A DNA stretch of 64,000 nt from Ectobius pallidus (taxonomy: Eukaryota > Arthropoda > Insecta > Blattodea > Ectobiidae). Under the pieces are notes generated by a model. That model was given only the letters and a program-made list of their open reading frames with translations, searched no databases and had not been told where the DNA came from. Shown one piece after another: positions 57,801 to 64,000 of the stretch (position 1 is its first letter; each line of letters opens with the position of its first letter). The stretch is taken from NCBI GenBank assembly GCA_964059195.1, contig CAXKWD010000005.1, positions 150,007,265 through 150,071,264 of the forward strand. The letters are read 5' to 3'. A program made the position numbers and the translations under genes.

Positions 57801-58545
57801 CTATTGCTAAAACAATAGGCTAAATTTAATATGAATCGGACTATACAATAACTTAAACATATTATCTCTACAAACTTCATACAGTGTCCCAAATCTTTAA
57901 CTGTCGCCAACACGAAAGAGAAAATTAATTGAAAAACTCAATTTTCAGATCGTACAAAAACCTTGTACGTGAAAGAAATGCAATTAAAAACAGATTTACG
58001 GTATGTTGTAAATAGATTGGAATGACACGTTATTACAGTGTTGATGTGTTTGTATTTATATTTACAGATCCAAGCTTGAAAAGGGAGGTGAGGCGTACAC
58101 TATGGAAGTCAGAGCAAAACGAACCACAATGTTGTCTGATCAGTGGCGTGCAGCAAGGTATAACATCGGAAATTTTGAGATTGATTGTCAATTCTGGCAT
58201 ACAAATCGAGATGGCAGTGCACAACTGTTGTTAAAGAACCACAAAAAATTACTAAACAAGTATCCATTCACTGCATAGTTTCACAAGAAATTGAAATTAG
58301 CGTACCACTTACAGATTATATTTTTTATAAACCGACGGATTTATAGTTCTTCACCGCAGAAGTAAACTCTTCCATTCCTTGCCAGACAATTCTATTACGT
58401 TACTCAAGCTTACAAATCCCTAATCTTTAAATGTAGCTGAATTCTGGCTCCTGATTACCACCTAAACGCATGGTGTTAACGTACATCCAACTAGGAAAGG
58501 TAGTCACTCTTCAGTCATAGATCGTCACTACCAGTAATATTTACG
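57801..58545. other. No gene recognised
   Basis: AT-rich. Overlapping frames on both strands at 58022-58234 show no domain. Confidence 0.4.
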
Positions 58546-58549
58546 ACGA

Positions 58550-59075
58550 ATTCCATTATTAAGTACCATTATTAAGAACCTATTTTATGGTAATACATTA
58601 GGAAGAATTTATCAAATCCAAACCAGTTCTCATGACAACATGTTGTTTTACATTGTCCATATACGGCTTTGGAAGATGCAATACATACAGTATGCTCCAC
58701 TGTTTATATAACTTCTTTTTATTGTGAGTTATTTACAGTTTTTACAATTATGTACAAACTAGGCTATAAATTTGTATGTGCAATAATAATTTTTTCATAA
58801 ATAAAATATCAGTTTTTAGGTAATTTTATATAATTATTAAGTCATTTTCTTTAAAATTTAGGGTCATTTTATAGGTCATTTTCAGACAATTTTAGGTCAT
58901 CAGAATCCGGGCATTGCTTATTATACTAGACCTTTGTTCTTCCGGAATCGATATGGAGCTTAACGCGGAAATCGATTACTAAAGTAACTTATTTCCTGCA
59001 TATCATAATTGCAATATCACCGATTAAACAAAAACATTCTGGGACCTTCTTACATCAGTTAACCTGATTTTATTT
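58550..59075 (+). repeat. Family P repeat with a nested insertion
   Basis: Colinear with 52830-53177 (TTTATCAAATCCAAACCAGT, CTCATGACAACATG, ACGGCTTTGGAAGATGCAAT, CTAGACCTTTGTTCTTCCG, CATATCATAATTGCAATATC and the terminal motif). It is interrupted at about 58700-58912 by AT-rich DNA. On the minus strand the last 110 bases of the interruption read CCCGGATTCTGATGACCTAA and contain three further TGACC(T/C) words, like the interior of the hAT-type MITE at 43074. Exact insertion boundaries could not be fixed. Confidence 0.7.
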
Positions 59076-59274
59076 TGTCCTCATGAATGTTTTAAGCTTA
59101 TTGCTAGGGATATATATATATATATAATAAATAAATAACGGTCCGCAGTGTGCGTCATATCAGAAGCCAGTCAGTATTCCTGCCACCATTTTTATTTAAG
59201 AACTAATGCATTGGATATTGCAGTGCTATTTCCCCAAATAGACCCATTTATAACTAGGACATTATAGTACTGAA

Positions 59275-59475
59275 CCGCTCCCATGGCTGTGTGGTTCGCC
59301 TTTCACCACTGGGACCCGAGATCAAACCTCAGTGAATCCCTATGGAATTTATGGTGGACAAAATGGGATCGGAACAATCTTCTCGGGGTGCTTCGGTTTC
59401 CCCTGCCATATACCATTCCACCGTTCCTCCATTCATCATAATATTACCATTCAGTTGCAATGAAATAATAATTAT
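59275..59475 (+). mobile_element. tRNA-related SINE
   Basis: TGGCTGTGTGGTTCGCCTTT (box A-like), CCACTGGGACCCGAGATCAA and ACCTCAGTG (box B-like GAGATCAAACC) form a tRNA-type head. The body is TTTATGGTGGACAAAATGGG, TCTTCTCGGGGTGCTTCGG, TTTCCCCTGCCATATACCAT and TCCACCG. I recall this body (GTGGACAAAGTGG...CCGGTTTCCCCTGCCAT) from arthropod SINEs. Boxes are imperfect, so the copy is old. Confidence 0.6.
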
Positions 59476-59479
59476 TATA

Positions 59480-60645
59480 CTATTGAAGAATGGATAATGG
59501 GAGTTTTTAAGGTTGAGGAATAAGATGCTCAAACTGACTCGAGGGCAGTAGGCTATATTTCTATATTACACTGAATTGTTGTTGTTTAATGTTGTGTTAG
59601 AAAAAAACCTTATTGATACTATATTTATTAGATATTTAATTTTTTGTAGGCCTATGATATGGAAGTAGTATTTGAAATTGGATTAAGGACTTGTTTTGTG
59701 TACCTTGTGTATCAGAGTTTATTTTTTAAAACGTTATTGAAAATAATATTTTATGAGGTTTAATATATTACTAGGGCTTATAATTATTTTGTTAAACATA
59801 ATTATTTTTAACAACATGTTAGTTATGAAATGTAATTCGTTCTTAAATATATCTGGTTTTCTGAGAGATTTTACAAACATTATAAGTTATAATTAATTAA
59901 TTTTGATTATTTGGTTTAAATTATGAGGAATATTATGGGGGATGAGCTTTAAAATACCATCTTTTAAAAATCATTATTTACTTACCAATATTATGGACCA
60001 TTGACTAAAGGCCGCTAAAATATTGTGATTCATCGATTTCATATTATCATAATCCAACATCCCGCAAAGAAGCAGGTGCAAAGTTGTCACAATGACTGGT
60101 AACGCCACTGCCGGTATGTATATTCAAAGATAGGAGCAAGCAAGAATGGCGTCTTCATAAATAACAAAATGTAGAGTGAGACAGAAAGACACATTTATCC
60201 CAGGAAGCTCATGTAGTCCATTTACCAACACAGAGGTATAGCCCCCGCCTAGGGCGCAGTTCAAACAGTCCAGTTGAAATATGCTGTACCCACTGCACCA
60301 CATATGCAGGTGATGAATGTTAGCTTTGTCACTCCTTTCTATCCACTTGCCACCCTCAGCATTCGCTCAGAGAATCCTGAATCACCGAAGTGTGTGGTAA
60401 ACGTGTAGAAGGCCTATTAATTCTATGGGGCACGATGAAGATGTTTATATCGAAGAGGAGGCTGGTCCATTCAATTACGTAGGAGTGGAAGTTAAATATT
60501 AAATTTTGAAGAGTAGAAAAAAAAATATTAAAATGCCTTTAAAATGGACGTTAATGGCCAAAAATGAATAGAGAAAATATAAAAGGGAACTAAAAACCAC
60601 AAAATTATATTATTCTTGAAAGTTCCTTCACAAAATTGAACTAGG
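59480..60645. other. No gene recognised
   Basis: AT-rich to 60.0 kb, then of average composition to 60.45 kb. No supported gene or RNA. Confidence 0.4.
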
Positions 60646-60649
60646 CCTA

Positions 60650-60974
60650 CAGTAGAACTGCAATTATCCGAACTCCAGCTTTGATGCTGTATTCAAGTGG
60701 TTTTTGCAGCATCGAGCATTGGAAAACCCTCTTTCAGGGCCGATTATTTGCGAAAAAGTCAAAAATTTCAGCCGACAAAATCAATAGTATGTTAGCAAAA
60801 CACCTGACTTTGCCAGAGATGTTTTAGATGTGACACTTTATGTAAGTACAGCACTGTACACTTCAGTTTTTTTAAAAGAAATTACCTTTTTTCATAATTT
60901 ATCCCGTTATCCGGATAATTGATTACCCGGATCGGGTCCGCTCCCAATTAATCCGGCTAATTAGAGTTTTATTG
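60650..60974. mobile_element. Tigger/pogo-like MITE
   Basis: Left end CAGTAGAACTGCAATTATCC and right end, complemented, CAATAAAACTCTAATTAGCC share about 17 of 23 positions. TA lies on both sides (60648-60649 and 60975-60976). The TTATCCG(A/G)A core near each end and GGATCGGGTCCG inside are typical of pogo/Tigger elements of the Tc1/mariner superfamily. The 325-bp body is non-coding. The left TA is the last dinucleotide of a TAGGCCTA octamer. Confidence 0.75.
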
Positions 60975-61101
60975 TAAATTTCACTAAAAATTACAAAATC
61001 AATAAAAATAGTCTTAAGAGACAAATATATAAAAAAGTTACCCTAATAAATATGTCTAAAAAGACCACATTTAGCATAAAACATGCAAATACGAAAGTAG
61101 C

Positions 61102-61115
61102 TATGTTTCTGTATT

Positions 61116-61150
<35 letters not shown>

Positions 61151-61152
61151 AA

Positions 61153-61191
<39 letters not shown>

Positions 61192-61278
61192 TATCTTAGT
61201 TTTAGCTCTCCCTTTTTTTTAGGATTTAAGCGACCCAAGCTACCCGGGCCTTACAGGGCCGCGATATGTTTCTGTATT
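61102..61278 (-). mobile_element. Family G retroposon, minus strand, 14-bp TSD and AAAG tail
   Basis: On the minus strand the insert (61116-61264) reads CGGCCCTGTAAGGCCCGGGT, AGCTTGGGTCGCTTAAATCC, AAAAAAAAGGGAGAGC and then an (AAAG)n tail, the + strand CTTT array at about 61115-61192. TATGTTTCTGTATT is repeated exactly at 61102-61115 and 61265-61278. A 14-bp target duplication, 5' truncation and tandem tail are diagnostic of target-primed reverse transcription. Confidence 0.85.
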
Positions 61279-61874
61279 ACTAGAAAATAAGATGCAATTT
61301 CGTCAAAATCCTAGCCATACATGCTGAGCTACTAAAGACTGCGACTTGGAATTGTAGTTTGCTAGAATGACGACATAGGATAGAGTTAAATATAATGATT
61401 TTAACAATATTGAAACTCTTAAACTCTTCATAAAGCCGTACAAAATTACTGACATCTGCTTCCTTTCTGAACATAATAGCCTACAAGAAAGGATACCGAA
61501 TGGTTCTGACAAACTTATCTTCAAGAATTTCGCCGCTTATTTGCATGTGAATTACTCTATGTGAGCACATATGCAAGGTCATTATAGATGAAATTATTAT
61601 AATGCCAACTAATAATTGATATGGTTTAGAAAGTTAAGATTCGTTACGCAGAACTCCGGATGCCAATATTGCCGTACCTGCTCTGGGGTCAGGGTCTGCG
61701 GATGTTTTCAGTTAGAGCCATGTTTTATGCAACAAACTAGTTTTATGGTGTTGCTGATAGGTAACAGCTCAATGTCAGTGTTAACAGTAAAATCAACTAT
61801 TTATTATGTATGGCTGTTCAGTTCTTTGTTCATTTTTCTAGTGCATTTATCAAACATTTCAAAATGTTTCATTT
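61279..61874. other. No gene recognised
   Basis: The window's longest frame (61616-61993, 125 codons) starts here, but its second half is AT-repeat translation and its first half has no domain. Confidence 0.4.
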
Positions 61875-62035
61875 TTCAATATATTGTACTTGTATATATT
61901 GTATTATATATATTAATATATAATATTATATATATTGTATTATATATAATATATTGTATATATATTATATTGCATTGTATTATTGTATATTAGCCTATAT
62001 TGTATTATATATAATATATTGTACAATATATTGTA
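61875..62035. repeat. Cryptic AT repeat with 28-bp direct repeat
   Basis: Built from ATATTGTATTATATATAATA-type words. A 28-base block occurs exactly at 61931-61958 and 61996-62023, 65 bp apart, and AATATATTGTACTT/AATATATTGTACTTTG flank the region. Confidence 0.8.
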
Positions 62036-62087
62036 CTTTGCCAGAGAGCCCCCAGATTGACCAAAGCTCGTGTTAAGATGCTGCAGT

Positions 62088-62482
62088 TATCTCCTAATAA
62101 GGGAGAACAGATAAATTTACAAAAAATAATAAATATAAACGCGGAGTTCATAGAGTGAGTTTTCAAGTAAGGTAAGCTATTCATTAAGATTTTTACGTAG
62201 ACTCCCGAGAATTATTAACAACATGTAGTACAAATTATTGCTGATTTATTTTATGTAATATTGAGCGAAACTCATTTTTAGGGGCTGAAATGTTCTCTTA
62301 TTAAGGGAGAACAGAAAAATGTACAAGTTTGTACAAAAAACAATAAATTTAAATGCGAAGCTCATAGAGTGAGTTTTCAAGTCAAGAAAGCTATTCATTA
62401 AGCTTTTTACATAGACTCCAGAAAATAATACCATTAACAACATGTAGTAAAAACTGTAGCTGATTTATTGTATATAATATTT
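62088..62482 (+). repeat. ~205-bp tandem duplication
   Basis: 62088-62265 and 62291-62482 are direct copies. Shared blocks are TTAAGGGAGAACAG/TAAGGGAGAACAG, CATAGAGTGAGTTTTCAAGT, AGCTATTCATTAAG, ACATAGACTCC/ACGTAGACTCC, TTAACAACATGTAGTA, GCTGATTTATT and TAATATT. The second copy has a 15-base net gain. Divergence suggests an old event. Confidence 0.85.
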
Positions 62483-62489
62483 CGAGTCG

Positions 62490-62590
62490 GTAGACTGCAC
62501 ACACATCTCAGGTATACCACCCTAATGGCATGTAATCTACACATATGTAATCTGCGCACACAAAATTTTGGAGCGTAAACTACACACACA
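62490..62590 (+). repeat. Cluster of GTAAACT(A/G)CACACAC motifs
   Basis: Variants GTAGACTGCACACACA (62490), GTAATCTACACATATG (62532), GTAATCTGCGCACACAAA (62547) and GTAAACTACACACACAAA (62575). Further copies lie in the left arm of the large inverted repeat at 63071, 63133 and 63176, and inverted in its right arm. Confidence 0.7.
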
Positions 62591-62704
62591 AAGCAGGCAA
62601 TAAAATATAGCATGCAAAATTTGCACTCTGACCTCATGAGATAATAAAAAAACAGCAGCTGGTATCAATTTAAAAAACACACCAAGAGACACACTAATTA
62701 GTGA

Positions 62705-62968
62705 TTTTTTGTGACCGGGCCCGATGCCTCACATTACTGCATATGTAATAACTTGTCTGTCAGTGAGGTAGACCATTAATGACAATCAGTCATAGGAGAG
62801 AGGTTCCGTCTGGCGCTGTGAAGTGAACTCTGGCTTAGCTCAGTGGCACAATTAGCAAAAGCTTTTGGGTTCAAATCCCAGTGTCAGAGGAAATTTTCTC
62901 CTACAATATTCTCATGTAATGTCCAACAGAGACAATAATGTGTAGTTTATGAATGTGTGTGTATATAT
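62705..62968 (+). mobile_element. tRNA-core repeat, copy C
   Basis: TTTTTTGTGACCGGGCCCGA and CCTCACATTACTGCATATG lead into TGTCTGTCAGTGAGGTAGAC and GACAATCAGTCATAGGAGAG. The core follows (CTCTGGCTTAGCTCAG, a deletion of about ten bases, then TTTTGGGTTCAAATCCCAG), and the tail has AATGTCCAACAGAGACAATA. Box B (GGTTCAAATCC) is the best of the three copies. GTGACCGGGC also occurs, inverted, at 46727-46738 beside copy B, so it probably belongs to the element. Confidence 0.7.
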
Positions 62969-62970
62969 AT

Positions 62971-63220
62971 ATCCTGTCTTCACAAATCGTTTACACTACT
63001 GAATCGTTACTCAGAAAAGGCAGGCGAGAATTCCTAACTCAGAAGATTGTAAAATACATATTGGGCGGTAGTAAACTGCACACTGTAAACAGGCATAACA
63101 TTTAGGAAGGTTTGCTTTTCCTTCTAGAGTATGTAAACTACACACACCCTACTTTTCTTTCCGTTTCTGGGACACGTAAACTGCATATACCACAATATAA
63201 TATTTTACATCAAATATAAG

Positions 63221-63275
<55 letters not shown>

Positions 63276-63562
63276 TGAAAAAACAGATGTCATATATATA
63301 TATTTTTTTTTGCCTATATTTGATGTAAAATATTATATTGTAGTATATGCAGTTTACATGCTCCAGAAACGAAAATAAAAATAGGATGTGTGTAGTTTAC
63401 AAGCCCTAGAAGGAAAATCAAACCTTCCTAAATGTTATGCCTGTTTACAGTGTGCAGTTTACTACCGCCTAATATTTAATTTACAATCTTCCGAGGTAGG
63501 AAAACTCGCCTGCCCTTTCTGAGTAACGGTTCAATAGTGCAAACGATTTGTGAAGACAGGAT
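62971..63562. mobile_element. Large inverted repeat (foldback-like) with AT-rich centre
   Basis: The left arm 62971-63222 and right arm 63313-63562 are reverse complements with few changes, about 250 bp each. Outer ends are ATCCTGTCTTCACAAATCG and its complement; inner ends are ACATCAAATATA(A)GG and its complement. The centre (63223-63312) is (AT)n broken by GAATGAAAAAACAGATGTC. Arms contain several GTAAACTGCACAC-type motifs, the same as in the cluster at 62490. Long inverted arms made partly of short repeats recall Foldback-type elements. No target duplication was found, so a palindromic duplication is an alternative. Confidence 0.85.
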
Positions 63563-63889
63563 GGCAACGCCTGGGTTCGAACCTTGAGTTGTGGCTTTCG
63601 TTTCTTGGGTTTAATGAGCATCAGTTTGAAGGTCGAGGTGAAAAGCGTCTTGCTTGAATGATCGCAGTTACAACAATGAGAAAAGAGAGTGGTTCATCCC
63701 GTCACACCCCATGATCTCAGCTCATCTATATCATCCAGCAATCCTTGCTTGCTTTCAACAGTTGTGTAATACATGACCAAGTCGCTCATATTGCATCATA
63801 ATGGTCAGCACAGATTTCCAACAGTTACATCATGTGGGATTTTAGTTCCCTCCAATACGCATATTATTCCAAAGGTACACCATAGTGTT
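63563..63889. other. No gene recognised
   Basis: Starts with GGCAACGCCTGGGTTCGAAC, a box B-like word (GGTTCGAACC) without a box A. The rest has no supported feature. Confidence 0.35.
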
Positions 63890-64000
63890 CATCTTAATAT
63901 GTTCTATAGACAGTTTGAATAGATCTAAAAATAAAAATTTATAAGACAATTATTACCCGTCCGGTTGTATTATATGGACGTGAGACATGGTCTCTCACTC
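63890..64000 (+). pseudogene. LINE reverse transcriptase fragment, cut by the window end
   Basis: From about 63923 the frame reads DLKIKIYKTIITRPVVLYGR then ETWSLT, up to the last base. The (K)IYKTII.PV(V/L)LYG(C)ETW(S/T)LT string is highly characteristic of non-LTR ORF2, just downstream of the polymerase palm. The usual Cys of LYGCE is Arg here. Upstream, CSIDSLNRSK is readable in another frame, indicating a frameshift. The rest lies beyond the window, so whether the copy continues intact is unknown. Confidence 0.75.

Larger units (their letters stand above)
130..60649. repeat. Dispersed palindromic octamer TAGGCCTA (29 copies)
   Basis: Exact copies start at 130, 365, 842, 6772, 8115, 9654, 17992, 19523, 19683, 23275, 27559, 28827, 29934, 31192, 35286, 35518, 37552, 41678, 42305, 43669, 47614, 48419, 48699, 49901, 51260, 51973, 52867, 59647 and 60642. 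Base composition predicts roughly one or fewer in 64 kb. One-base-shorter forms TAGGCTA and TAGCCTA are about as common (for example 10094, 20950, 29269, 37114, 52071). The copies are scattered, not tandem, and lie both in anonymous DNA and inside other repeats. I know no established function for the motif. The span given is first to last copy. Confidence 0.85.

Noticed and set aside
61616..61993. Longest open frame, 125 codons, + strand
   Set aside because: The C-terminal half is translated AT microsatellite and cryptic repeat. The N-terminal half has no domain, splice context or homology that I recognise.
1..64000. LTR retrotransposons, endogenous viral genes, rRNA or complete host genes
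   Set aside because: I looked for paired long direct repeats with gag-pol signatures, viral polymerase motifs and conserved rRNA words and found none that I could support.

Overview
This is a eukaryotic, AT-rich, repeat-dense stretch with no convincing complete protein-coding gene. The longest open frame is 125 codons and ends in microsatellite translation. Decayed LINE reverse-transcriptase pieces, tRNA-related short repeats, several classes of miniature DNA transposon and many microsatellites point to an intergenic or long-intronic part of a large arthropod genome. From memory the repeats look insect-like, perhaps cockroach/termite-like or another large hemimetabolous genome; I could not test this.

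Layout. 0.4-2 kb: a hAT-type element with perfect 8-bp target duplications, then a 71-bp retroposed fragment with an 11-bp duplication. 4-6.2 kb: LINE/SINE 3' ends and microsatellites. 7.3-10.2 kb: a longer copy of the same retroposon (family G), a covarying hairpin repeat, and a repeat (family P) next to a broken THAP-domain exon. 12.2-17.5 kb: minisatellite, G20 tract, tRNA-related SINEs, half of a 350-bp inverted pair, a CCCCCA array and a LINE tail. 19-22.3 kb: SINE and LINE remnants. 26.6-27.1 kb: a 40-bp mini-element nested inside a TA-flanked MITE that itself sits inside a second copy of the mini-element. 28-39 kb is mostly anonymous DNA. 39.1-39.5 kb is a CpG-rich candidate promoter. 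40-47.6 kb: repeats with a tRNA-like core, a duplicated block, a second hAT-type element and a foldback hairpin. 48-53 kb: an RT fragment with its FADD motif, two MITEs, and more family G and P copies. 54-61.3 kb: SINEs, a second full family P copy, a Tigger-like MITE and a family G copy with a 14-bp duplication. 62-63.6 kb: a tandem duplication and a ~590-bp inverted repeat with an AT centre. The window ends inside another LINE reverse-transcriptase fragment.

The most unusual signal is the palindromic octamer TAGGCCTA. I count 29 exact copies where chance predicts about one or fewer. In two comparisons of repeat copies (one clean, one reasonable) the octamer occupies a site where sister copies carry only TA; a third comparison is looser. 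It therefore looks like an inserted GGCCTA at TA targets, such as an excision footprint or an ultra-short insertion. The second most unusual is the 40-bp mini-element with perfect, locus-specific 8-bp duplications. All family assignments come from reading the sequence and from memory of element families; no database search was run.
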